From Amphritea pacifica (lineage in GTDB: Bacteria; Pseudomonadota; Gammaproteobacteria; Pseudomonadales; Balneatricaceae), in contig NZ_JAFFZO010000007.1 of assembly GCF_016924145.1 (NCBI RefSeq), positions 23,936 through 87,935 on the forward strand: a stretch of DNA of 64,000 nt. Direction: 5' to 3'. Below, one piece after another: positions 24,856 to 33,628 of this stretch (the stretch's first letter is position 1; the number at the start of each line of letters is the position of its first letter). Below the pieces are notes generated by a model, which made no database searches, was not told the origin of the DNA, and saw only the letters and a program-made list of their open reading frames with translations. Both the position numbers and the translations under genes were made by a program.

Positions 24856-26061
24856 ATGCCTCAGGATATTTTAATGGCCCGCCAGCCCATATTCGATGCA
24901 AATCTCAATGTTGTTGCCTATGAGCTGTTGTATCGGGACAAAGACAACCAACAACATTCGATTATTACCGACGGCAACAGTGCGACCTCCCAGGTATTAC
25001 TCAACAATTTCACCAGCATCTGCAAGGCGGGCAAACTGACAGCACTGCCAGCTTTTATCAACCTGACCCGGGAGATGCTGACATCGAGCCATATTCCGGC
25101 AATTTCCCGCAAACATGTCGTGCTTGAGATCCTCGAAGGGATGACCGTCGATGAAACCCTGATCGCAGGTATCCAGCGATTTATCGATGCGGGGTACCGC
25201 ATGGCGCTGGATGATTTTATCTATAGCCCTGAATATGATCCGATTCTTGAGATGGTGCATCTGGTCAAGCTGGATCTGTTACAACTGAGTGATCAGCAAC
25301 TGATACAGCATATTGAGCTGCTCAAACCCTATAACGTCACTCTGCTAGCTGAAAAGATCGAAACGATGGAGGCTTTTAAGCGTTGCAAAGGGCTGGGATT
25401 TAAACTGTTTCAGGGATATTTCCTGTGTCGGCCACAAGTGGTTGAAGGGCGTAAGCTGAGCTCCAGCGAGATTGTGATGATGGAGCTGATGTCCCTGTTA
25501 GCAGAGCCCGCCGTGACGCCCGCAGAGATAGGACAGATTGTCAAAAAAGACCCTCAACTGACCTTTAAGATCATCCGCATCGTCAACTCTCCACTATTCA
25601 ATCTGGTCAGGAAGATAGAAAGTCTTGACGAGGCGGTTGTCATACTGGGAGTGCAGGAGATAAAGCGCTGGTGCGCCCTGATCGCCTTTTCCGGAGAGAT
25701 GACTAAACCCGACGAACTCACCCGACATACGCTGATACGGGCGAGAATGTGTGAACTGCTGGCCGAAAACAATCCTGCTCTCTCCGGCTCCAGTGCATTT
25801 ATGATGGGGATATTTGCCGGACTGGATGCGCTGCTGGACACCCCCAGAGAGGAAATTCTGCAGCAGGTTCCTCTGAGTGACGTGATCCACAAAGCGATTC
25901 AGTATGGTGACGGGGAGTACGGTAATCTGCTAACCACTGTCGACAGTTTTATTCTGGGCGAGTGGCATTCATTACCCGACCTTTACTCTGGCCCGCAACT
26001 GAACAATGCCTACACAGACAGCCTCAACTGGGTTCGTGAGACCATGGAAAAAATAACCTAG
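24856..26061 (+). CDS. EAL-HDOD signalling protein with degenerate EAL domain
   Basis: A 401-residue protein of the YuxH/CdgJ type: an EAL-like domain (residues about 1-200) followed by an HDOD domain (LAEPAVTPAEIGQIVKKDPQLTFKIIRIVNSP). The EAL signature is replaced by YELLYR and the catalytic DDFG-like motif reads LDDFIYS, so c-di-GMP hydrolysis is unlikely. Homologues such as CdgJ in Vibrio influence motility through protein contacts. GGGGAG lies just before the ATG. It is monocistronic, with no paired receptor. Confidence 0.88.
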   Translation: MPQDILMARQPIFDANLNVVAYELLYRDKDNQQHSIITDGNSATSQVLLNNFTSICKAGKLTALPAFINLTREMLTSSHIPAISRKHVVLEILEGMTVDETLIAGIQRFIDAGYRMALDDFIYSPEYDPILEMVHLVKLDLLQLSDQQLIQHIELLKPYNVTLLAEKIETMEAFKRCKGLGFKLFQGYFLCRPQVVEGRKLSSSEIVMMELMSLLAEPAVTPAEIGQIVKKDPQLTFKIIRIVNSPLFNLVRKIESLDEAVVILGVQEIKRWCALIAFSGEMTKPDELTRHTLIRARMCELLAENNPALSGSSAFMMGIFAGLDALLDTPREEILQQVPLSDVIHKAIQYGDGEYGNLLTTVDSFILGEWHSLPDLYSGPQLNNAYTDSLNWVRETMEKIT

Positions 26062-26243
26062 GCTCAGACGTTCTCAGATCCTCCCCGACAACTCCCCTCA
26101 TTGGCAGCAGTCAGTTTCCGGCCTGATAAATAAAAGTTATCAGATATGTAAGGGATTATTCATTAGACAGCTCATCAGCGTAACGCCACAATGCTACTTA
26201 CTTTGACAATAGTGATGATTCTATCAGGAGCACAACCAAGACC

Positions 26244-26435
26244 ATGAGCACAATGATTCCGCTGGACCAGTTTCAGCAACTCCGTCACGTTGACGCAATC
26301 ATTGAGAAGGCCGCTGATAGCTGGTGGGTCTACCGTCGCAATATCGGCTATAACGGTGCCCTGAGTGCTACAGCGCGTGTCGTTTTTTTCGGCCGCAGCA
26401 AAGCGCAGGTTGAACAATGGCTGGCTTCACAGTAA
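26244..26435 (+). CDS. small protein of unknown function
   Basis: A 63-residue protein with no signal peptide or membrane segment. It contains ADSWWVYRRNIGYNGALSATARVVFFGRSKAQVEQWL, which could fold as a small beta-alpha domain. GGAG is 13 bp upstream of the ATG, a long spacing. I do not recognise the family. A short stem with a T run (CCAGCTGGTTTTTT) immediately after the stop codon could end its transcript, consistent with a real gene. Confidence 0.5.
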   Translation: MSTMIPLDQFQQLRHVDAIIEKAADSWWVYRRNIGYNGALSATARVVFFGRSKAQVEQWLASQ

Positions 26436-26732
26436 GCCAGCTGGTTTTTTAACTGATATTTCAGCATCTGCAGATAGATCAGTTAATGGGCTGGCCAGTG
26501 ATCCTGGGCAGCCTCTCTAACCCCTGCCATCCGGCACATTCTCCGGTACCATCGTCTGTCATGGATGCCCGTTTTCTCCTGTAGGGTCTAAGCTATTACC
26601 GTGCAGAACAGATAAATCACCTGACATCTTGCATGGCCAGGTTACTCCTTTCCACCTGGTATTCCACAGGAACCAGGCTGTAGAAAGATTACAAGATCGC
26701 CGCATTGCGGCCCGCAGACTAAGGCTTAACCG
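26436..26732. other. intergenic region, no gene seen
   Basis: Almost 300 bp with stop codons in all frames at short intervals and no coding-like peptide I can support. Apart from the small terminator-like T run at its start and the inverted repeat at 26655-26677, it shows nothing distinctive. It probably holds the promoter of the 5-oxoproline operon. Confidence 0.5.
26655..26677. promoter_or_regulatory. inverted repeat upstream of the 5-oxoproline operon
   Basis: CCTGGT and ACCAGG half-sites with an 11-bp spacer, about 55 bp upstream of the first gene of the operon. Symmetry and position suggest a repressor or activator operator; the regulator is unknown. Confidence 0.35.
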
Positions 26733-27521
26733 ATGAACAAAGAGATGACACCTTTTGAGATCCGCCAGCAGATTCGCAGCGGTGAGTTTACCGGCAATAC
26801 ATCCGGATATGGTCAGGGTTTCGTTCAGGGAAACCTGGCTATCATGCCGAAAGCGTGGGCGAATGATTTTCTGCAGTTCTGCCAAAAAAACCCCAAGCCC
26901 TGTCCTATCGTTGGTATGTCCAGCCAGCCTGGCGAGTTCATGCTGCCCGATCTGGGACAGGATATCGATATCCGTAGCGATGTTCCCAAATACCGTATTT
27001 ACAAAGACGGAGTCCTCACCGAGGAAGTTGCCGACCTCAAGCCCTACTGGCGCGATGATCTGGTCACCTTTGTACTGGGCTGCTCTTTCTCTTTTGAAGA
27101 AGCGCTGCTCGCTGACGGACTGGAAGTACGCAATATCACCGAAGGTGTCAATGTGCCGATGTACCGCACCAATATTGAGTGTAAAAGTGCCGGCCGTTTC
27201 AGTGGCACCACAGTAGTCAGCATGCGCCCGATGAAGGCTGCCGATGCGATCCGTGCCGTTCAGATCTGCACCCGCTTCCCGTCAGTTCACGGTGCACCAC
27301 TGCATCTGGGTGATCCTTCTCAGATCGGCATCCGCGATATCAATAGCCCTGACTTTGGTGATGCCGTCACCATTAAAGCGGGAGAACTGCCGGTATTCTG
27401 GGCCTGCGGTGTAACACCTCAGGTCGCGATTGAACAGGCTAAACCCGAGTTCTGTATCACCCACAGTCCCGGCCACATGCTGATCACCGATCTGCCTAAC
27501 AGCCGACTGGCTGTGCTGTAA
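26733..27521 (+). CDS. putative hydro-lyase, DUF1445 (YcsI) family
   Basis: A 262-residue protein of the DUF1445/YcsI family. The characteristic start [30 protein letters not shown] and the [25 protein letters not shown] motifs are visible. Homologues sit beside 5-oxoprolinase genes (ycsI in Bacillus) and form the N-terminal part of the mitochondrial D-glutamate cyclase DGLUCY, whose other part is DUF4392. Here it leads a run of five genes, 14 bp before pxpA, and the DUF4392 gene closes the run. A joint D-glutamate cyclase activity is inferred. Confidence 0.88.
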   Translation: MNKEMTPFEIRQQIRSGEFTGNTSGYGQGFVQGNLAIMPKAWANDFLQFCQKNPKPCPIVGMSSQPGEFMLPDLGQDIDIRSDVPKYRIYKDGVLTEEVADLKPYWRDDLVTFVLGCSFSFEEALLADGLEVRNITEGVNVPMYRTNIECKSAGRFSGTTVVSMRPMKAADAIRAVQICTRFPSVHGAPLHLGDPSQIGIRDINSPDFGDAVTIKAGELPVFWACGVTPQVAIEQAKPEFCITHSPGHMLITDLPNSRLAVL

Positions 27522-27535
27522 AAGGAGCACTGAAT

Positions 27536-28270
27536 ATGTCTTTACGTCTTAACTGTGACCTGGGTGAAAGCTTCGGCTCGTGGAAAATGGGTTTGGATGA
27601 AGCGGTGATGCCGCATATCGATCAGGCTAATATCGCCTGTGGTTTTCATGCGGGCGACCCACTAGTGCTGCAAAAAACCCTGACTCTGGCAAAACAGAAC
27701 AATGTCACCATCGGTGCCCATCCGGGTTATCCTGATCTGGTTGGCTTTGGCCGTCGCAGCCTCAAAGCTTCATCCGACGAACTCAAAGCGATGGTGCATT
27801 ATCAGATCGCTGCTATTGATGGCATGGCTCAGACTCAGGGGCTTACGCTGACCTACGTCAAACCCCATGGCGCAATGTACAACGATATGATGGCCGACGC
27901 GGCTGTCCGCGCTACCATTATGCAGGCAGTGTCTGACTATCACCGCCCACTGGTGCTGATGCTGCAAAGCACCCCCCAGTCAGCGCAACATCAGCAGGAA
28001 GCCGACAGTATCGGCCTTGAACTCTGGTTTGAGATCTTTGCTGATCGCTGTTATGACGATGATGGCAAACTGCTGGCCCGATCAAAGCCCGGTGCAGTGC
28101 ATAGTAAAGAGAAAATGCTCGCTCAGGTTAAACAGCTGCAGGAACAGGGCACAGTTACCACAGTTAGCGGCCACACCCTGACCTTGCAAGCCGATACACT
28201 GTGTGTCCATGGCGATAATATGGACGGGGTCAACGCCATCCAGGAAATTCGCAGGTTGATCAGCCAATGA
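27536..28270 (+). CDS. pxpA: 5-oxoprolinase subunit A
   Basis: A 244-residue LamB/YcsF family protein. Signature regions are LRLNCDLGESFGSWKMGLDEAVMPHIDQANIACGFHAGDP (N-terminal active-site region), GAHPGYPD, and VKPHGAMYN, with LCVHGD near the C-terminus. It forms with PxpB and PxpC the ATP-dependent enzyme that opens 5-oxo-L-proline to L-glutamate. Its stop overlaps the start of pxpB by 4 bp (ATGA), so translation is coupled. Function follows from the adjacent complete pxpABC set. Confidence 0.94.
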   Translation: MSLRLNCDLGESFGSWKMGLDEAVMPHIDQANIACGFHAGDPLVLQKTLTLAKQNNVTIGAHPGYPDLVGFGRRSLKASSDELKAMVHYQIAAIDGMAQTQGLTLTYVKPHGAMYNDMMADAAVRATIMQAVSDYHRPLVLMLQSTPQSAQHQQEADSIGLELWFEIFADRCYDDDGKLLARSKPGAVHSKEKMLAQVKQLQEQGTVTTVSGHTLTLQADTLCVHGDNMDGVNAIQEIRRLISQ

Positions 28271-28977
28271 ATACCGAAACAAACAACATTCGGGTTGAAA
28301 TTGCCGGGGAAAACGCCCTGATCATCTACTTCGGTGACAAAACCGATCCCCGGGTTTCCTCTCAGGTGCAACAGGCAGTGACCATTCTCGAAACGGAGCT
28401 TAATGGCAAACTGATCGATATGGTGCCCTCTTACGCCTCCCTGCTGGTGATCTACGATCAGCTGGCGACCGACCATCTGGAGGTACGCCGCTGCATTCGT
28501 GAAGTACTGAGCAAGCTGGACGACAATGAAGGCAGCGAAGGCAACTTAGTTATTTTACCCGCCTATTACAGCACCGAATCAGGCCCTGACCTTGAAGCAC
28601 TGGCGCAGCGGGCAGACCTCAGCATAGAGGAGGTCATTAAAATTCACAGCGAGATGGAATACCGGGTATACGCGATCGGTTTTGCCCCCGGTTTTGCCTA
28701 CCTTGGCGAAGTGGATGCTCGTATTGCTGCGCCCCGGCTGGCAACACCCCGAACCAAAGTACCGCGGGGAGCCATCGCTATAGCTGATCGTCAGACAGCG
28801 GTTTATCCGGCAGTATCCCCGGGCGGCTGGAATCTTATCGGCCTGTGCCCCACCCGGATGTTTGATCCAAAAGCGGAGCCAACCATGCCGGTACAGGTGG
28901 GTGACCGGGTGCGGTTTAATCCGATCAGCCGGGAAGAGTTTTTCGCCCAGGGCGGTGAATTGGGAGAGATCAGATGA
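28267..28977 (+). CDS. pxpB: 5-oxoprolinase subunit B
   Basis: A 236-residue KipI-family protein with the typical AENALIIYFGD start and the core YRVYAIGFAPGFAYLGEVD, LATPRTKVPRGAIAIADRQTAVYP, SPGGWNLIG. It forms the B subunit of ATP-dependent 5-oxoprolinase, or in sporulating bacteria a kinase inhibitor with KipA. In this non-sporulating context, next to pxpA and pxpC, the enzyme role applies. It overlaps pxpA and pxpC by 4 bp on either side. Confidence 0.94.
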   Translation: MNTETNNIRVEIAGENALIIYFGDKTDPRVSSQVQQAVTILETELNGKLIDMVPSYASLLVIYDQLATDHLEVRRCIREVLSKLDDNEGSEGNLVILPAYYSTESGPDLEALAQRADLSIEEVIKIHSEMEYRVYAIGFAPGFAYLGEVDARIAAPRLATPRTKVPRGAIAIADRQTAVYPAVSPGGWNLIGLCPTRMFDPKAEPTMPVQVGDRVRFNPISREEFFAQGGELGEIR

Positions 28978-29912
28978 GCGGTTTTAAAGTAGTACAGCCC
29001 GGCCTGATGACTCTGATTCAGGATGCCGGACGCTTTGGCCATCACCGTATCGGCCTGACCACGGGTGGTCCTCTGGATGCACTGGCATTCAAATGGGCCA
29101 ACCGCCTGGTTGATAATCCAGTGAACACCACAGCGCTTGAGATCAGTTTTGGAGGCCTGGTACTGCTGGCAGAAACCGATGCACAGATCGTTCTGGCAGG
29201 CGCGCAGATGCCCCTGAAGATAAACGGTGTTGAGCAGGATCGCTGGCATGCCCACCGGATTAAAGCCGGGGACAAGATCGAAGTTGGTTTTTCAGCCCAG
29301 GGAGCCCGCGCTTATCTGGCCGTCAGCGGCGGCTTTCAGGTCGAGCATAGTTTTTCCAGCAGCGCGACCGTCACCCGGGAGGGGATCGGCGGCTTCACCG
29401 GAGAGAAACTAAAGCAGGGCGACTACCTGAACTGCACCCCCCCTGTACAGCACAAAGGTTATCGCCTGCCTGAAACACACCGCCCGGACTACAGCGATAA
29501 TGTAACTCTGCGGGTTATTCCCGGCTATCAGCAACAGGCCTTCAGCGACTATCAGAAACGGCTGTTCTTCAGCAGTGAATACAAAGTCACCGATCGGGCT
29601 GACCGTATGGGTTACCGACTGGCGGGGCCTGAAGTAAAGCCCTCGCTTGACGGTATTCTATCGGAAGGTATCTGCCACGGTGCGATACAGATCCCCGCCG
29701 ATGGCCAGCCAATCGTACTGCTGAATGATCGCCAGACCATTGGCGGTTATCCTAAGATTGGCTCAATGATCGCGCTGGATACCGCCCGTATGGCCCAGAT
29801 GCTCCCCGGCTCACGGATATCATTCGATGAGATCAGCATCGATGATGCCCATAACCTGCACTGCCTGGCCCATATACGGTTTAACAATACCGAGCCGGAA
29901 CCCGTTGATTAA
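28974..29912 (+). CDS. pxpC: 5-oxoprolinase subunit C
   Basis: A 312-residue biotin-dependent carboxyltransferase-like (KipA/AHS2) protein: FKVVQPGLMTLIQDAGRFGHHRIGLTTGGPLDALAF, then YLAVSGGF, RADRMGYRLAG and a C-terminal GQPIVLLNDRQTIGGYPKIG motif. It is the C subunit of 5-oxoprolinase and completes the pxpABC set. Its start overlaps pxpB by 4 bp. The downstream DUF4392 gene begins 84 bp later and may be in the same transcript. Confidence 0.94.
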   Translation: MSGFKVVQPGLMTLIQDAGRFGHHRIGLTTGGPLDALAFKWANRLVDNPVNTTALEISFGGLVLLAETDAQIVLAGAQMPLKINGVEQDRWHAHRIKAGDKIEVGFSAQGARAYLAVSGGFQVEHSFSSSATVTREGIGGFTGEKLKQGDYLNCTPPVQHKGYRLPETHRPDYSDNVTLRVIPGYQQQAFSDYQKRLFFSSEYKVTDRADRMGYRLAGPEVKPSLDGILSEGICHGAIQIPADGQPIVLLNDRQTIGGYPKIGSMIALDTARMAQMLPGSRISFDEISIDDAHNLHCLAHIRFNNTEPEPVD

Positions 29913-29996
29913 TTCCGGTCGAGAACGGTCGCATTTTATCTCCGGTCACAGTAACACGCCGGATAACGTACAGAATCGAAACAGAGAGAGCACTCG

Positions 29997-30851
29997 ATGT
30001 CACAACATTCGATCAATGAAACAGTTCTGAGCAAGCAGGTAGAAGACCTGCTGGTTGCACGTAACCTGCGTGGCATGAAAACCGTCCAGCCAGCACTTTC
30101 CAGCGGCTACTATCTGCGGGCAGCACGCACCCTCTATAAGTGTAAAGGGCATGTCCTGATCGGCACCGGATTCCCGGTGGTGGATACCTTTGAAACCGAT
30201 GGCCCCCTGGGGGCCATTGCACTATACGATGCGCTGGAAAAACTCGGCGCTACGCCGGTCATTGTCTGCGGTCCGCCGGTCTCTCAGGCGCTGATGGAAA
30301 GATATCGTGTCCACGAGATCCGCGTCGGCGAGCACCAGGAACGCACCCTTGAAGCGTTCAAGGCGCTGTATAACTACAACCCTGATGCGGTGCTGTCGAT
30401 TGAACGTCCGGGACAGGCTGAAGATGGTGGTTACTACAATATGCGCGGTGAAAGCATCAGCGCCCGTACAGCCTGCTTCGACACCTTTGTTAACAATGCA
30501 AAATGCCCAACCATCGGTATTGGCGATGGTGGCAACGAGATCGGCATGGGCAACATCACCGAAGCGATTAAGGGACTGGATATCACTCCGGCAGCGACCC
30601 GTGTTGATGAGCTTCTGATCGCCGATGTGTCCAACTGGGGTGCCTACGGTCTGATCACCTTCTTCAGCCTGTGGAGCGGCCGTGACCTGCTGGGTGAAAT
30701 TGATCCGCTGGCGATCATTGAATATCTGTCAAAACTGGGCAGTGTCGATGGTGTCACCCGCATCAACCAACTGACCGAAGATGGCCTGCCGCTGGAAGAG
30801 GGCGACAGTGTAATCGCCGGACTCAGGGCGCTGATCGGCTATACAGACTAA
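29997..30851 (+). CDS. glutamate cyclase domain protein (DUF4392)
   Basis: A 284-residue protein of the DUF4392/glutamate cyclase family. The core runs VLIGTGFPVVDTFETDGPLGAIALYDALEKLGA, an acidic SIERPG element, then IGIGDGGNEIGMGNI. The family is the C-terminal part of D-glutamate cyclase, which turns D-glutamate into 5-oxo-D-proline. With the DUF1445 gene and pxpABC it would form a route from D-glutamate via 5-oxoproline to glutamate, although PxpABC is known for the L-isomer, so stereochemistry needs explaining. It ends about 25 bp before a REP cluster. Confidence 0.85.
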   Translation: MSQHSINETVLSKQVEDLLVARNLRGMKTVQPALSSGYYLRAARTLYKCKGHVLIGTGFPVVDTFETDGPLGAIALYDALEKLGATPVIVCGPPVSQALMERYRVHEIRVGEHQERTLEAFKALYNYNPDAVLSIERPGQAEDGGYYNMRGESISARTACFDTFVNNAKCPTIGIGDGGNEIGMGNITEAIKGLDITPAATRVDELLIADVSNWGAYGLITFFSLWSGRDLLGEIDPLAIIEYLSKLGSVDGVTRINQLTEDGLPLEEGDSVIAGLRALIGYTD

Positions 30852-30874
30852 CTTTTTAAAAACGCCGCCTGGAC

Positions 30875-30969
30875 TGTAGGAGCGGCTTCCAGCCGCGATT
30901 CTGGTTATCGCCCCTGGAAGGGGCTCCTACAATATAGACTTTTTCGCAGGAGCGGTGTCCAGACGCGAT
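30875..30969. repeat. REP/BIME-like palindromic repeat cluster
   Basis: Three related units: 30875-30899 (TGTAGGAGCGGCTTCCAGCC...), an inverted copy at 30907-30931, and a variant direct copy at 30946-30969 (GCAGGAGCGGTGTCC...). Units 1 and 2 form a large imperfect hairpin. The sequence is of the GTAGGAGCGGCTTCCAGCCGCGA type common as extragenic REPs in Pseudomonas relatives. They lie between the convergent DUF4392 and Cds1-like genes. Confidence 0.88.
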
Positions 30970-30995
30970 AGACCAAACTGTATTTCAAGCCTGAT

Positions 30996-32045
30996 CTATC
31001 TCCCCCCTAACACCCCTTTCAGCTGTAACTGATACCCAGAGATATCGCCCAGCGTTTCTGCTACCCATAGCGGATCATAGTAACTATCGAGATAGCGCTC
31101 GCCACCATCACAGATCAGGGTGACCAGCGACCCCTGCTCTCCCCGCTGATGCATCTCCGCCGCCAGCGTCAGCATGCCCCAGAGATTGGTGCCAGTAGAC
31201 GCTCCCGCTCTGCGACCACAGTGCTGTTCCAGCCAGAGCATCGCCGCGACCGATGCGCCATCAGGGACCCGCATCATCCGGTCAATCACCGTTGGTTGAA
31301 ATGACTCCTCTGCCCGGGGGCGACCGATCCCTTCGATACGGCTTCCCTGCTTTATCTCCAGGCTGCGATCACCGGTCTGCCAGACATCATAGAAAACCGA
31401 ATTTTCGGGATCTACCGCAACCAGCGTGGTGTTCAACCCCTTATAGCGAATATAGCGCCCCAGGGTGGCGGTGGTACCACCGGTACCGGCACTCATCACA
31501 ATCGCTGCCGGTACCGGATGTGATTCCAGTTTCATCTGCCGGAAGATACTCTCGGCTATATTACTGTTGCCTCGCCAGTCGGTGGCCCGCTCAGCAAAAC
31601 GGAACTGATCCATAAAATGGCCATTGCACTCAGCTGCAAGCACTACCGCCGCTTCATGCATCTGCGTGGGACAATCGACAAAGTGGCACCGGCCACCATA
31701 GAACTCAACCTGTCTGATTTTTGCTTTGGCCGTTTTGCGGGGCATAACCGCCACAAAGGGTACACCGATCATACGGGCGAAATACGCCTCCGACACCGCA
31801 GTACTGCCAGATGATGCCTCAATCACAGTCGTTCCCTGGTTGATCTGACCATTACATAATGCATAGAGAAACAGGGAGCGGGCCAACCGATGTTTGAGAC
31901 TTCCGGTAGGATGACTGCTTTCATCTTTCAGGTAGAGATCGATCCCCGCCAGTGCGGGGAGCTCCAGTTTAATCAGATGGGTGTCGGCTGAGCGCTGTGC
32001 ATCAGCCTGAATTCTTGCCACTGCCTGTTCGGTCCAGACACTCAT
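30996..32045 (-). CDS. PLP-dependent L-cysteine desulfhydrase Cds1-like
   Basis: A 349-residue PLP enzyme of the cysteine synthase fold. DESSHPTGSLKHRLARS holds the catalytic Lys, ASSGSTAVSEAYFA binds the substrate carboxylate, and SAGTGGTTATLGRYI the PLP phosphate. The sequence resembles mycobacterial Cds1, which releases H2S and pyruvate from L-Cys. It is divergent from a DecR-like regulator, whose E. coli homologue switches on cysteine detoxification, so cysteine degradation is the best call. The start at 32045 has AGAGG 5 bp upstream; an in-frame extension to 32069 is unlikely. A cysteine synthase remains a minor alternative. Confidence 0.82.
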   Translation of the reverse strand: MSVWTEQAVARIQADAQRSADTHLIKLELPALAGIDLYLKDESSHPTGSLKHRLARSLFLYALCNGQINQGTTVIEASSGSTAVSEAYFARMIGVPFVAVMPRKTAKAKIRQVEFYGGRCHFVDCPTQMHEAAVVLAAECNGHFMDQFRFAERATDWRGNSNIAESIFRQMKLESHPVPAAIVMSAGTGGTTATLGRYIRYKGLNTTLVAVDPENSVFYDVWQTGDRSLEIKQGSRIEGIGRPRAEESFQPTVIDRMMRVPDGASVAAMLWLEQHCGRRAGASTGTNLWGMLTLAAEMHQRGEQGSLVTLICDGGERYLDSYYDPLWVAETLGDISGYQLQLKGVLGGR

Positions 32046-32136
32046 GAAAGCCTCTCTTTTAATCAACAATTAATGGAGACAGTATACGTATGCAGGCAGA
32101 GATATTTTTTGCTTTCTGCTGGATAAAAAAGAGAAT

Positions 32137-32159
32137 TTATAGAATAATTTTATCTATAA
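32137..32159. promoter_or_regulatory. inverted repeat in the decR/cds1 intergenic region
   Basis: TTATAGA-N9-TCTATAA, AT-rich and symmetric, lies 25 bp before the decR-like start and about 90 bp upstream of the cds1-like gene. Lrp/AsnC regulators bind such AT-rich dyads, so it is a candidate operator for both genes. Confidence 0.5.
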
Positions 32160-32184
32160 TCTAAAAAAATAAGATAATTTTTCC

Positions 32185-32646
32185 ATGGATTCGATAGATA
32201 AGAAGATTCTCAATCTGCTACAACAGGATATTACCCTGCCGGTAGCGGAAATAGCTGAACGGGTTAACCTTTCGACAACCCCCTGCTGGAAGCGCATCAA
32301 ACGCCTGGAAGAGAACGGCGTCATCAAAGCCCGGGTGGCCCTGCTCGACAGCGCCAAAGTAGGCGCAGGGGTCTCCGTATTTGTCCATATAAAAACCCAG
32401 CAACATGAAGAGCAGTGGTTAACGCGTTTTGCGCACTCAATAAGCCGGTTCGATGAAGTGATGGAGTGCTACCGGATGGCTGGCGAGTGGGACTATCTGC
32501 TGCGGGTAGCGACCCGGGATATCGAATCCTTCGACCGTTTCTATAAAAAGCTGATCAGTGAAGTCGATGGCCTGACCGATGTTACCTCGAGTTTTGCGAT
32601 GGAAGAGATCAAATTTTCCACCCGACTGCCACTGTCCAACTGCTAA
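32185..32646 (+). CDS. decR: Lrp/AsnC family regulator, DecR-like
   Basis: A 153-residue feast/famine regulator. An N-terminal HTH (LNLLQQDITLPVAEIAERVNLSTTPCWKRIKRLEENG) precedes a RAM ligand-binding domain (VSVFVHIKTQQHEEQWL ... EWDYLLRVATRDIESFDRFYKKL), ending in DVTSSFAMEEIKFSTRLPL. This closely resembles E. coli DecR, which responds to cysteine. The divergent Cds1-like gene supports that role. It has no strong ribosome-binding site. An inverted repeat 25 bp upstream is a likely operator for autoregulation. Confidence 0.88.
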   Translation: MDSIDKKILNLLQQDITLPVAEIAERVNLSTTPCWKRIKRLEENGVIKARVALLDSAKVGAGVSVFVHIKTQQHEEQWLTRFAHSISRFDEVMECYRMAGEWDYLLRVATRDIESFDRFYKKLISEVDGLTDVTSSFAMEEIKFSTRLPLSNC

Positions 32647-32743
32647 CCGGTGAAGCACTATCGAAGCCTGCAACAAAATCCAGACTTCTATGTAAAACGC
32701 AGCTCCTATATAGTGACACCAATATCTGCTGAGCCCTGCAACT

Positions 32744-33628
32744 ATGCGCCTGAGAAACCTTAACACCTTTGTCAAAGTAGCCCGCCTGGGGAGTTTTCAT
32801 GCCGCAGCCCAGCAGTTGCATGCCACTCAGCCTGCGATCTCAGCCCGAATCCATGCCCTGGAAGAGGAACTGGGAGCACAGCTGTTTATCCGGGATAAGA
32901 GTGGCACCCGGCTCTCCGCCCGGGGCGTTCAGCTTCTGCCTTACGCGGAGAAACTTCTGGCAATCAGTCAGGAGATGAAACAGCAGATCTCCGATGAAAA
33001 CCCGCAGAAGGGTACCCTGCGGATCGGTATCACAGACACGCTGGCACACCTCTATCTGGCCCCCCTTTTGCAGCACTGGCAACAACAACATCCGCTGATG
33101 TCATTCGAGCTGATCAGCGATGTCACGCTGACGCTGATGCGTCAGCTACAGGAGCACGAACTCGATCTGGCGTTGATGGTTGCGGGGCACAGCAACCTGC
33201 CAGAACTGGTGACAGAGCCGCTGTGCAGCTATCCTCAGCACTGGGTTGCAACCCCTCAGAGGCTGACTGATAACCCGGTCAATAGCATCGCCGAGCTGGG
33301 ACGCTCCCCGATCCTCAGTTTTCCCCGGGACACCCGCCCCTGGGATTACCTTCAGCAACTGTTCCGGCCGCTGGAGGAAACACCGGTATTTCATACCTGT
33401 AGTTCGGTGGCAAACCTGCTGACTCTCACGCTTGAAGGGGCAGGCGTAGCACTGCTGCCCGAACCGGTGCTCCGTACTCATCTGCAGCAGGGACGACTGA
33501 CAATATTCAGCCCCGGTCCGCAACCGCCGGAACTGGCATTTTGCGCCTGTTGGCGACTGGATGATGACAGAATTCTGCCCCAGCTATTGGCCAAAAGTGG
33601 CCGGGAAATCATTATCAGACGGACATAA
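32744..33628 (+). CDS. LysR-family transcriptional regulator
   Basis: A 294-residue LysR regulator: N-terminal winged HTH (LNTFVKVARLGSFHAAAQQLHATQPAISARIHALEEELGAQLF) and a periplasmic-binding-like effector domain (GTLRIGITDTLAHLYLAPLLQHW). It lies about 100 bp after decR and 390 bp before dat. Targets are unknown; by position it could affect dat or the cds1/decR pair, but no divergent partner is present. Confidence 0.9.
   Translation: MRLRNLNTFVKVARLGSFHAAAQQLHATQPAISARIHALEEELGAQLFIRDKSGTRLSARGVQLLPYAEKLLAISQEMKQQISDENPQKGTLRIGITDTLAHLYLAPLLQHWQQQHPLMSFELISDVTLTLMRQLQEHELDLALMVAGHSNLPELVTEPLCSYPQHWVATPQRLTDNPVNSIAELGRSPILSFPRDTRPWDYLQQLFRPLEETPVFHTCSSVANLLTLTLEGAGVALLPEPVLRTHLQQGRLTIFSPGPQPPELAFCACWRLDDDRILPQLLAKSGREIIIRRT

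Noticed and set aside
31253-31615. Plus-strand 120-residue frame inside the Cds1-like gene
   Set aside because: It is a shadow of the minus-strand enzyme with low-complexity translation.
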